Assembly: GCA_964469155.1 (NCBI GenBank)
Contig: CAYXXU010000031.1
Span: forward strand, 1-47,744
DNA length: 47,744 nt
Direction of reading: 5' to 3'
From: CAIWKO01 sp964469155
Lineage (GTDB): Bacteria > Bacteroidota > Bacteroidia > Bacteroidales > CAIWKO01
Shown here: positions 17,671 through 25,344 of the stretch, in pieces
How positions within the stretch are numbered: the first letter of the stretch is position 1
Layout of the letters: each line of letters opens with the position of its first letter
Notes under the pieces: model-generated
The model's database searches: none
What the model was told of the DNA's origin: nothing
The model's input: the letters and a program-made list of their open reading frames with translations, nothing else
Program-made: the position numbers and the translations under genes

Positions 17671-19128
17671 ATGAAAAAAATATTAGCCTTATTATTAGTT
17701 CTTCTATTGTTTTCTGCTTGTAAGAAACTGGAAGATTTAAATGAGAACATTAAGGATCCCGCTACTGTTACCGGTGAATCTCTGTTTACCGGTGCGCAGA
17801 AAAACGTTTTTGACCAAATGGTAAGCACAAATGTAAATTTAAATATTTTTAGAATGTTTGCACAGTATTGGACAGAAACTACTTATACCGACGAAGCCAA
17901 TTATGATCTTACTACGCGTACTATCCCTGATAACCATTGGGAAATTTTATATCGCGATGTTTTAAAAGACCTGAAAGAATCAGCAAAGATCATTAACGAA
18001 ACAACTTACGTTGGTGATGCAAGTCCAAATGTAAAAAAGAACCGTTTGGCCATTGTGGAAATTATGGAAATTTACACATGGAGCGTTCTCGTTGAAACCT
18101 TTGGCGACATTCCATATTCAGAAGCTCTTGATATTGAAAAACCTCTTCCTAAATATGACGACGGTTTAACGGTTTATAAAGATCTGATAGCTCGCCTCGA
18201 TGTTGCCATTGCCGATATGGATCCCGCTTTTGGAAGCATGGGCGATGCCGACAATATGTATCAGGGCGATGTGGCACAATGGATCAAATTTGCAAATTCA
18301 CTAAAACTCAGAATGGGATTGCTCATTGCAGATGTCCCCGGACAAGCTGCCTATGCACAAACTGTGGTTGAGCAGGCTGCACCCGGCGTGTTCACTTCTA
18401 ATGCTGATAATGCTCGACTGGTGTATCTTTCGGCTCAACCAAACACCAATCCTATTTATGATGATTTAGTCGCTAGCGGACGTCACGACTTTGTTCCTAC
18501 CAGCGTTATCATCGATGCAATGAACGCATTGAACGACCCCAGAAGACCCTTCTATTTTACCTTAATAGATACAGCAACTTCAGGTCCTCCGGTTTATGTT
18601 TATATGGGTGGTGAATATGGTGCGTCTAATGATTATACCGCATTCTCACATGTTTCCGATATGATTCAGGAGCCTACTTTTGAAGGTTTAATTTTGGATT
18701 ATTCTGAAGTAGAATTTTTACTGGCCGAAGCTGCTGAAAGAGGTTATGCCGTTGGCGGAACCCCTGCAACTCATTACGACAATGCTATCGAAGCTTCCAT
18801 CCTATATTGGGGTGGCACATCAACTGATGTTTCTAACTACCTCGCTCAAACGGACGTAGCTTATGCAACCGCAACCGGCACCTATAAACAAAAGATAGGA
18901 ACCCAAAAATGGATTGCATTATATAACCGTGGTTTTGAAGCATGGACCGAATGGCGTAAATTCGATTTTCCGGTACTGGTTGCCCCTCCCGATGCCTTAA
19001 CCGATCTTCCGGTAAGATACACATATCCTATTGCCGAACAAACCCTCAACGGAGCAAATCGTGCTGCTGCTGCCGCTGCCATTGGTGGCGACGAAGTAAC
19101 CACAAAACTGTTTTGGGATAAATTCTAA
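17671..19128 (+). CDS. SusD/RagB-family nutrient-binding lipoprotein
   Basis: This 485-aa surface lipoprotein has a lipobox FSAC with Cys17, then CKKLEDLNENIKDP. The sequence LFTGAQKNVFDQ, the helical repeats around IVEIMEIYTWSVLVETFGDIPYSEAL, and the C-terminal LAEAAERGY...YDNAIEASILYW...KIGTQKWIALYNRGFEAWTEWRKFDFP match the SusD-like_2 / RagB group rather than canonical SusD. It should cap the SusC barrel and bind its ligand. It is co-transcribed with susC and closed by the terminator at 19151-19180. Confidence 0.95.
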   Translation: MKKILALLLVLLLFSACKKLEDLNENIKDPATVTGESLFTGAQKNVFDQMVSTNVNLNIFRMFAQYWTETTYTDEANYDLTTRTIPDNHWEILYRDVLKDLKESAKIINETTYVGDASPNVKKNRLAIVEIMEIYTWSVLVETFGDIPYSEALDIEKPLPKYDDGLTVYKDLIARLDVAIADMDPAFGSMGDADNMYQGDVAQWIKFANSLKLRMGLLIADVPGQAAYAQTVVEQAAPGVFTSNADNARLVYLSAQPNTNPIYDDLVASGRHDFVPTSVIIDAMNALNDPRRPFYFTLIDTATSGPPVYVYMGGEYGASNDYTAFSHVSDMIQEPTFEGLILDYSEVEFLLAEAAERGYAVGGTPATHYDNAIEASILYWGGTSTDVSNYLAQTDVAYATATGTYKQKIGTQKWIALYNRGFEAWTEWRKFDFPVLVAPPDALTDLPVRYTYPIAEQTLNGANRAAAAAAIGGDEVTTKLFWDKF

Positions 19129-19150
19129 TTAAAACTTCATTTTAAAAAAA

Positions 19151-19180
19151 GGGCTGTGAATATTTCACAGCCCTTTTTTT
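19151..19180 (+). terminator. Rho-independent terminator of susCD
   Basis: GGGCTGTGAA at 19151-19160 pairs perfectly with TTCACAGCCC at 19164-19173 across a TAT loop. Seven T residues follow. It lies 22 nt after the susD stop. Confidence 0.92.
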
Positions 19181-19227
19181 CTATAAAAATATACCCCGAA
19201 ATATCGACGCCGTAAAAATAAAACCTA

Positions 19228-19235
19228 TAACTTTG
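19228..19235 (+). promoter_or_regulatory. Candidate -7 box TAACTTTG for korAB
   Basis: It matches TAnnTTTG and lies 29 nt upstream of the korA ATG at 19264, just past the susD terminator. No clear TTTG is seen at -33. Confidence 0.55.
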
Positions 19236-19263
19236 CCGAAATTTTCAAAAAATACTATCCATT

Positions 19264-21114
19264 ATGGCAAAAAAGAAAAACGAAGTGGTGATGATGGAAG
19301 ATGTGGTGGTTAAGTTCGTTGGCGACTCTGGCGACGGAATGCAACTCACCGGTAATCTTTTTTCCGATACCGCAGCCCTTCTGGGCAACGATTTGGCTAA
19401 TTTTCCTGACTATCCTGCCGAGATCCGCGGACCCGTCAATACCGTAGCAGGCGTTTCCGGTTTCCAGGTGCATATCGGACACAAAAGAGTCTATAGTTCG
19501 GGCGATATGTGCGATGTGCTGGTAGCCATGAACCCCGCCTCTCTGAAATCTAACCTCAAATGGGCAAAAAAAGGTGCTACCATCATTACAGATGTCAACA
19601 CTTACGACGAAAAAGCTTTCGAAAAAGCAGGTTACAAATCCAATCCTTTGGACGACGGAAGCCTCACCGATTATAATGTTATTGCAGCCCCCATCACCGA
19701 GCTTACCAAAGCAGCCGTAAAAGAACTGGGGCTTGACAATAAAGCAGCCGAAAAATCCAGAAATATGTTTGCCCTGGGTATGATGTATTTCATGTTCAAC
19801 TGGAAACAGGATAAGGCTTTCAACTTTTTTGAAATCAAATTTAAAAAGAAACCTTTGGTCGTTCAGGCCAATAAGCTTACCTTCACTGCCGGTTACAACT
19901 ATGCCGAAACCGTTGAAGCCATCAGCGTTACTTACAATGTTCCTGCAGCTCCTCTCGAAAAAGGAAGATATCGCAACATTTCAGGTAACATTGCCACCAC
20001 ATGGGGCTTCCTGGCAGCTTCCGAACGTTCTGGTAGGCCCTTGTTCCTCGGTTCATATCCTATCACCCCGGCCACCGAAATCCTTATGGAAATGGCCAAA
20101 CACAAATCTCTCGGGGCAAAAGTATTCCAGGCTGAAGACGAAATAGCAGGTATTTGTTCTGCCATCGGGGCCAGCTTCACAGGTTCAATGGCGCTCACCA
20201 CCACCTCCGGTCCCGGACTTTCTCTCAAAAGCGAAGCCATGGGATTGGCAGTTATTACCGAATTACCCCTGGTTATCGTCAACGTACAGCGTGGAGGTCC
20301 TTCCACAGGTTTGCCTACCAAATCCGAACAATCCGACCTCATGCAGGCCCTGTATGGCCGCAACGGCGAATGTCCTCTTATCGTAATGGCAGCCTATTCA
20401 CCTTCCGATTGTTTCTATGCAGCTTACGAGGCAGCCAAACTGTCTATGGAGCACATGACACCTGTCATTCTGCTAACTGATGGTTACATCGGTCAGGGTT
20501 CCGAACTTTTCCGCATACCCAAAGTTAAAGACCTTCCTAAAATCACTCCCCCCATAGCAGCCGCAAACGATCCTGACTACAAACCATTCAACCGCGATCC
20601 CAAAACACTGGTTCGCAAATGGGCATTGCCCGGAACCGAAGGCTTACGCCATAGGGTAGGGGGTCTCGAAAAAGAAAGCGGTATTGGCAATGTAAGCATG
20701 GATCCGGCCAACCATCAACTCATGACCGACCTGCGTTATCAAAAAGTAATGAAAGTAGCCGATTTCATTCCTGAACAGGAAGTATCCGGCGAAGCCGAAG
20801 GCGACCTGCTCGTCGTAAGCTGGGGTGGCACCTATGGAGCCGTTCATACCGCAGTGGAAGAACTGTTGGGCCAAGGCAAAAAAGTGGGCCACGCTCATTT
20901 CAAACACATCATGCCTCTGCCCAAAAACACCGAACAACTCCTCGGCAAATTCAAACAGGTAGTGGTTTGCGAACTCAACTCGGGACAATTCGTTCAATAT
21001 CTTAAAATCAATTTCCCTCATATCAAATATCAGCAATTCAACAAAGTTCAGGGACTGCCTTTCGTAGTTACCGAACTTACAGATAAGTTTCACCAAATTT
21101 TAAAGGAGATATAA
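19264..21114 (+). CDS. korA: 2-oxoacid:ferredoxin oxidoreductase, alpha subunit (gamma-alpha fusion)
   Basis: This 616-aa protein fuses an N-terminal gamma domain to the alpha (pyrimidine-binding) domain. The gamma domain, about residues 12-190, contains VKFVGDSGDGMQLTGNLF and DYPAEIRGPVNTVAGVSGFQVHIG. The alpha domain starts near residue 230 (GNIATTWGFLAASERSGRPLF, GSYPITPATEILMEMA, QAEDEIAGICSAIGASF, TTTSGPGLSLKSEAMGLAV). With KorB it should oxidatively decarboxylate 2-oxoglutarate (or a related 2-oxoacid) to the acyl-CoA and reduce ferredoxin, as anaerobes do in place of the lipoate dehydrogenase complex. Substrate choice (Kor versus other Oor types) is inferred from overall similarity. 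It is 3 nt from korB. Confidence 0.92.
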   Translation: MAKKKNEVVMMEDVVVKFVGDSGDGMQLTGNLFSDTAALLGNDLANFPDYPAEIRGPVNTVAGVSGFQVHIGHKRVYSSGDMCDVLVAMNPASLKSNLKWAKKGATIITDVNTYDEKAFEKAGYKSNPLDDGSLTDYNVIAAPITELTKAAVKELGLDNKAAEKSRNMFALGMMYFMFNWKQDKAFNFFEIKFKKKPLVVQANKLTFTAGYNYAETVEAISVTYNVPAAPLEKGRYRNISGNIATTWGFLAASERSGRPLFLGSYPITPATEILMEMAKHKSLGAKVFQAEDEIAGICSAIGASFTGSMALTTTSGPGLSLKSEAMGLAVITELPLVIVNVQRGGPSTGLPTKSEQSDLMQALYGRNGECPLIVMAAYSPSDCFYAAYEAAKLSMEHMTPVILLTDGYIGQGSELFRIPKVKDLPKITPPIAAANDPDYKPFNRDPKTLVRKWALPGTEGLRHRVGGLEKESGIGNVSMDPANHQLMTDLRYQKVMKVADFIPEQEVSGEAEGDLLVVSWGGTYGAVHTAVEELLGQGKKVGHAHFKHIMPLPKNTEQLLGKFKQVVVCELNSGQFVQYLKINFPHIKYQQFNKVQGLPFVVTELTDKFHQILKEI

Positions 21115-21117
21115 GCC

Positions 21118-22152
21118 ATGGAAGAAAATTTCACAGTCGAACGCTCAAGAGTTCCTTTGACAAAAGCCGATTTTGTCAGCGACCAAATGGTTAAATGGTG
21201 TCCCGGTTGCGGTGCACATGCAATTCTGGCATCTGTTGCCAACGTATTTCCTAAAATAGGCTACAAAAAAGAAAACTTCTGCATGGTTTCCGGTATCGGA
21301 TGCTCATCCAGATTTCCTTATTATGTCAACACCTACGGTTTCCATGGCATACATGGCCGTGCCAACGCCATTGCCACCGGTGTCAAAATCTCCAATCCTC
21401 ACCTTAGCGTGTGGATAGCTACCGGCGATGGCGACTCTATGGCCATTGGCGGAAACCATTTCATACACATCATTCGCCGCAATGTCGATGTCAACATCAT
21501 TTTGTTCAACAATCAGATCTATGGTCTCACCAAAGGACAATATTCACCCACATCGCCTATGGGCAGCATAACCAAAACATCCCCCCAGGGAACCATCGAA
21601 CACCCCTTCAATCCTGGTGAATTGGTGCTGGGTGCACAGGGTACCTTCTTTGCCCGCGCGGTCGATACCAACGTAAAAATGATGACCGACGTAATGTTCG
21701 AAGCCGCTCGTCACGACGGAACTTCTGTCATCGAAGTCCTCCAGAATTGTATCATTTACAACGATGCGGCATACGAACCCATTACCTCAAAAGATCTCAG
21801 GGCCGATCACCAAATCTGGCTGAAAAACGGCGAACCCATGATCTTCGGACAGAACAACGAAAAAGGTATCCGTCTCGGACCTCACGGACTCGAAGTGGTT
21901 ACTATAGGCGAAAACGGCGTCACCGAAGACGATCTGCTCGTTCACGATCAGTATTCACAGGACCCCGGCATCCACCTCATGCTGGCCAAAATGCAGCCAC
22001 CCTATTATCCCGTAGCCATGGGCGTGGTTCGTTCGGCCATGTTCCCCACCTACGACGACCTGGTGGAAGAACAAATCAAATATGCCAAAGCCAACTCACC
22101 CATCAAAAACGTAGACGACCTGCTCAACAGCGGCGATACCTGGGAAATGTAA
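21118..22152 (+). CDS. korB: 2-oxoacid:ferredoxin oxidoreductase, beta subunit
   Basis: This 344-aa protein carries the thiamine-pyrophosphate site: KWCPGCGAHAILASV, SGIGCSSRFPYYVNTYGFHGIHGRANAIATG and the GDGDSMAIGGNHFIH metal-binding motif, then NNQIYGLTKGQYSPTSP. The Cys residues in WCPGCG and GIGCSS fit [4Fe-4S] ligation in this family. No ferredoxin-like delta subunit is encoded nearby, as is usual for two-gene Kor systems. It starts 3 nt after korA and ends before a strong terminator. Confidence 0.95.
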   Translation: MEENFTVERSRVPLTKADFVSDQMVKWCPGCGAHAILASVANVFPKIGYKKENFCMVSGIGCSSRFPYYVNTYGFHGIHGRANAIATGVKISNPHLSVWIATGDGDSMAIGGNHFIHIIRRNVDVNIILFNNQIYGLTKGQYSPTSPMGSITKTSPQGTIEHPFNPGELVLGAQGTFFARAVDTNVKMMTDVMFEAARHDGTSVIEVLQNCIIYNDAAYEPITSKDLRADHQIWLKNGEPMIFGQNNEKGIRLGPHGLEVVTIGENGVTEDDLLVHDQYSQDPGIHLMLAKMQPPYYPVAMGVVRSAMFPTYDDLVEEQIKYAKANSPIKNVDDLLNSGDTWEM

Positions 22153-22173
22153 TCAATCGCATAAACCAACGTA

Positions 22174-22203
22174 GGGGCAGAAGATTTTCTGCCCCTTTTT
22201 TTT
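22174..22203 (+). terminator. Rho-independent terminator of korAB
   Basis: GGGGCAGAA pairs with TTCTGCCCC across a short GATT loop, and eight T residues follow. It lies about 22 nt after the korB stop. Confidence 0.93.
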
Positions 22204-22258
22204 GCTCCTTCGGGTTAAAGTCCTGAACGTAGCCGTAGGGCGTCCCTTTCCTTCATTG

Positions 22259-22278
22259 CCGTTGGCTTCAGCCAACGG
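22259..22278. repeat. 20-bp palindrome (dispersed hairpin element)
   Basis: CCGTTGGCT and AGCCAACGG form a 9-bp perfect stem around TC. No T-tract follows. It resembles a common dispersed palindrome of Bacteroidota intergenic regions (recalled, not checked). It sits between the convergent korB and the 245-aa gene. Confidence 0.6.
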
Positions 22279-22313
22279 ACTCATAATATCAAAAACTCTT
22301 TCTTCCGAATAAT

Positions 22314-23051
22314 TCAATCCTTAGCAATCCTCAAAAATCTCTTCAGTTTAATAGCCGATACACTTTTTGCCTCCTCTGACCTCGCTCCAAACAAAGCCCT
22401 AACATACTTTTTACACTGTAGCGAAACATCCACCAATCCATCATCCTCCAGATACAGGGCTTTGTCTCTATCAATTCTTTTTGTTGTGGCAAGGGAATTA
22501 GCATTATTAACGGCATTATTTAAATTCTCCAGACTTTGCGCTGCTGCGTCCAGTGCTTCAATTTTCAGAATGGGCTCATTGGGGGTATAGTTAGGTTCAA
22601 TTCTCAGCACCTCCACCAAAAACTGAAAAGTTCCCAGCCTCATATCAACCCCCAAATGGCTATTGCTCACCCATTTTTTTGCAGGCTTACCATCTTTAGG
22701 TTTTTTCTTTCTCACCTTATCCCCGGTAAATTTATCGGCCATAGCAACAATGTCTCTCTTCGTCGATTTCGAAGCCTCCGTGCTTAACACCATATTCTTT
22801 ATCCTTCTTACTCTCTTCACCAATTCAGCAATCAGATCTTGCCTGTCATTTATAGGATTTTTTGTTGCAATATAAGCCACACCATATTCTTCATCCAATT
22901 GTTTTGCGGTTTCCAACTGTAAATTCATGTTTACAATACTCAATTTCGGGTTCGAAGGCTTATATAAAGCCCCAAAACCACTACATCTAAAAATAATGTT
23001 TCTAAAACGGTCAATATTTTCAATATGCGAGTCATTATAAATCTTTCCCAT
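22314..23051 (-). CDS. Uncharacterised 245-aa protein
   Basis: I do not recognise this protein with certainty. It has no signal peptide or TM helix and appears mainly helical. The N-terminus is MGKIYNDSHIENIDRFRNIIF. A basic stretch (GDKVRKKKPKDGKPAKKW) lies near residues 108-130. It is followed by SNSHLGVDMRLGTFQFLVEVLRIEPNYTPNEP, and later a helical SLENLNNAVNNANSLATTKRIDRDKALY and SLQCKKYVRALFGARSEEAKSVSAIKLKRFLRIAKD. The size and basic linker would be compatible with nucleic-acid contact, but nothing proves it. It is a single gene. On its own strand, the 21-bp repeat array at 23137-23367 lies immediately upstream, 86 bp from the start codon. Confidence 0.75.
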   Translation of the reverse strand: MGKIYNDSHIENIDRFRNIIFRCSGFGALYKPSNPKLSIVNMNLQLETAKQLDEEYGVAYIATKNPINDRQDLIAELVKRVRRIKNMVLSTEASKSTKRDIVAMADKFTGDKVRKKKPKDGKPAKKWVSNSHLGVDMRLGTFQFLVEVLRIEPNYTPNEPILKIEALDAAAQSLENLNNAVNNANSLATTKRIDRDKALYLEDDGLVDVSLQCKKYVRALFGARSEEAKSVSAIKLKRFLRIAKD

Positions 23052-23136
23052 AAATAATAATAGTATTTATTGATTAAATTAAAAACAATTTAGCTCAATT
23101 TTTCTAATTTTTGATTTCAATATTTAATTTCTCACG

Positions 23137-23367
23137 TAAAATATATCTCGAAAAGCAATCTTCATTTATCAAAATATAATATTCACTAATCGAATAATAA
23201 TAATCATTAAACGAAATGTGCACTTCTTATTTCAAAATATTATTTTCATTTAACAGAATAATATCTTCAATTTTCAAAATAAAAATCTCAATTTTCGATT
23301 TATTCACTTCTTTTCACAAAAATAATACTTCTTTTCACGAAATTCATACTTCATTGATCTTTTTTTG
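23137..23367. repeat. Degenerate 21-bp tandem repeat array 1
   Basis: A lead unit (23137-23157) is followed by ten 21-bp units starting at 23158, 23179, 23200, 23221, 23242, 23263, 23284, 23305, 23326 and 23347, with no slip in register. The consensus is ATCTTCATTTTTCGAAAT plus three variable bases. T5, C6 and C13 are present in every one of the ten units, although the units otherwise diverge strongly. On the minus strand the unit is seven codons and gives a loose heptapeptide (for example ILKIEDI, ISFNDYY), but in-frame stops break it (TGA in the eighth unit, TAA in the fourth). It lies between pyk and the 245-aa gene. Confidence 0.85.
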
Positions 23368-23427
23368 CCAATCTTCATCCCCTTAATGCCTGTAGGGGCA
23401 CAAAATCTTCTGTCCATTGCAAAAAAA

Positions 23428-24852
23428 TTACACTACGCTCAACTTAAGCATATTGGTTTTGCCCAATTCGCCGAGGGGGATGCTGGCGATGTTGACAATG
23501 AGGTCGTTTTTCTTCAGCAGTTTTTCTTTTACCAGTCGTTCCTTGATGTCCATAATGGTGTGGTCGGTGTTGATAAACTTGTCGTAATAGAAGCCGCGTA
23601 CGCCCCATACGAGGCTCAGAATGCTCAGCAGGGAGTGATTGTTGGTGAAGATGTAAATGCAGGCCCTGGGGCGCTGTGAGGCGATCTGGAAGGCCGAATA
23701 GCCGCTGTGCGTCATAGCAATAATGGCTTTGGCACTCGACTGGCAGGCCAGCTGACAGGCGCTGGAGATGATGGAATCGGTGATGTAGCGGTCGTCTTTG
23801 GTGTCGAGGGGTGGGTTGTTTTTGTGGTAGATGTCGGTGCGGTTGTCTTCTATATAGGAAATGATGCGCTGCATGGCTTTGATTACCTCGACGGGATGCT
23901 CGCCCACGGAAGTTTCGGCGCTGAGCATGAGGGCATCGGCGCCATCGAGGACGGAATTAGCCACATCGTTGGTTTCGGCACGGGTGGGGGAGATGTTGGT
24001 GATCATGCTTTCCATCATCTGGGTGGCTATCACCACAGGCTTGGACTGGATGAGGCATTTCTTTACGATCTCTTTCTGCATGAGGGGAACCTGCTCCAAT
24101 GGAAGTTCAACGCCCAGGTCGCCGCGGGCCACCATGATGCCGTCGGAAGCCAGTATGATGGAATCTATATCGAGAATGGCTTCGGGCTTTTCGATCTTGG
24201 CCATGATGCGGAAACGTGAGCCGCGTTTGTGTTTTTTGATGTATTTGCGCAAATCAAGGATATCGTTGGCACTGCGAACAAAAGAGAGGGCTATCCATTG
24301 TATTTTGCGCTCGAGAATGAAATCGAGATTCTGCTTGTCTTTTTCAGTGAGGCTGGGCTGGGAGATCTTTGTGTCGGGCAGGTTTACGCCTTTCTTAGAT
24401 TTGAGGATGCCGCCGTGCAGCACTTTGGCTTTAATTTCGGAGTTTTTGTCGGTGGAAACTACTTCGAGCAACAGTTTGCCATCGTCGATGAGAATTTTCT
24501 CGCCTTTGCGGGCCTCCTTTGCCAGCAGGGGATAGCTGACATAGAGGCGGGAGGCGGTGGTGATACTTTCTACGGTGGTGATGGTTACGATATCGTTATC
24601 CTTCAGGATCACTTCATCGTTTTCGACCTTGCCGACACGAATCTTGGGGCCCTGGAGATCGGCCAGAATGGCGATGTGGGTACGGTCGTGCTTGTTGATG
24701 GCGTGTATGGTGTTGATGACGTTGTCGAAAAATTCGAAATCGCCATGAGAGAAATTGAGGCGAAACACATCGACCCCTGCGAGGATCAATTTGCGCAGAA
24801 CTTCTTCGGAGGAGGATGCCGGACCCACGGTGGCTATAATTTTAGTTTTCAT
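23428..24852 (-). CDS. pyk: Pyruvate kinase
   Basis: Pyruvate kinase makes pyruvate and ATP from phosphoenolpyruvate and ADP, the last step of glycolysis. The 474-aa protein starts MKTKIIATVGPASSSEEVLRKLI and has GVDVFRLNFSHGDF. The metal- and phosphate-binding IMAKIEKPEAI and GIMVARGDLGVELPLEQVP follow, then ATQMMESMITNISPTRAETNDVANSVLDGADALMLSAETSVG. The C-terminal domain (residues 340-474) is normal in length. It is the last gene of the rpiB-lutB-IPExxxVDY-pyk unit, directly abutting the previous gene, and is more GC-rich than that gene's surroundings. No clear terminator follows. Confidence 0.98.
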   Translation of the reverse strand: MKTKIIATVGPASSSEEVLRKLILAGVDVFRLNFSHGDFEFFDNVINTIHAINKHDRTHIAILADLQGPKIRVGKVENDEVILKDNDIVTITTVESITTASRLYVSYPLLAKEARKGEKILIDDGKLLLEVVSTDKNSEIKAKVLHGGILKSKKGVNLPDTKISQPSLTEKDKQNLDFILERKIQWIALSFVRSANDILDLRKYIKKHKRGSRFRIMAKIEKPEAILDIDSIILASDGIMVARGDLGVELPLEQVPLMQKEIVKKCLIQSKPVVIATQMMESMITNISPTRAETNDVANSVLDGADALMLSAETSVGEHPVEVIKAMQRIISYIEDNRTDIYHKNNPPLDTKDDRYITDSIISSACQLACQSSAKAIIAMTHSGYSAFQIASQRPRACIYIFTNNHSLLSILSLVWGVRGFYYDKFINTDHTIMDIKERLVKEKLLKKNDLIVNIASIPLGELGKTNMLKLSVV

Positions 24853-25338
24853 TTATTGTTGTATGAGCATGTTCGTTTTAGAATCCCTGAGAACGTTTAT
24901 GTAATGTATTTCGAGGTCGGTGAGAAAGGCGTTCATTTCCTTTTGTATCTTAGAGGTATCGATGATAAAAGCCGTGAGAATGTTGGTGGTTTTCTTTAAA
25001 TTCTGAATGATACGATTGATCTGTTCGGGCTGAAAAAAGCCTTTGATAAGCAGAATGTAATCGGCCTGTTGCATTTTTTCGAGGATCAGGGAGTTGTTCT
25101 TCTTATTGGACAGCAGGTAATAAAAACAGCGCTGGTCCTGATCGTAATGATAATAAAAAGAATATTTTTCGAGGGGGCTTTTTTTGGAAGCAAATGCGAG
25201 GTCTTCTTTTTTACGGAGATCTGTATGGAGGATATTGTTCAGGTTCCAGCAAAGTTTGTAGTCCTTTAAATGGCTGCTGATTGCAATGGCCTGGTATTCT
25301 TCGGTCAAATCATATTCAAACGAAAGAATCTTTTTCAT
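24853..25338 (-). CDS. IPExxxVDY-family protein
   Basis: This 161-aa soluble protein belongs, by its opening (SFEYDLTEEYQAIAISSHLKDYKLCWNLN) and by its position next to pyk, to the small Bacteroidota family named after an IPExxxVDY motif. The name-giving motif is degenerate here: LEKMQQADYILLIKG keeps only the ADY part. The function is unknown. It lies between the LutB-like gene (6 nt) and pyk (0 nt), so it is almost certainly co-expressed with pyruvate kinase. The assignment rests on recalled similarity and synteny. Confidence 0.7.
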   Translation of the reverse strand: MKKILSFEYDLTEEYQAIAISSHLKDYKLCWNLNNILHTDLRKKEDLAFASKKSPLEKYSFYYHYDQDQRCFYYLLSNKKNNSLILEKMQQADYILLIKGFFQPEQINRIIQNLKKTTNILTAFIIDTSKIQKEMNAFLTDLEIHYINVLRDSKTNMLIQQ

Positions 25339-25344
25339 TTTGGA

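Noticed and set aside
22259..22278. CCGTTGGCT palindrome as a terminator for the 245-aa gene
   Set aside because: No T-tract adjoins it on either strand; more likely a dispersed palindromic repeat.
22314..23051. Calling the 245-aa gene a transposase or phage protein because of nearby repeats
   Set aside because: No DDE, HUH or recombinase motif and no terminal inverted repeats could be seen.
23137..23367. The 21-bp array as a CRISPR array
   Set aside because: There is no conserved repeat alternating with unique spacers; every 21-bp unit is a variant of the same sequence, and no cas gene is nearby.
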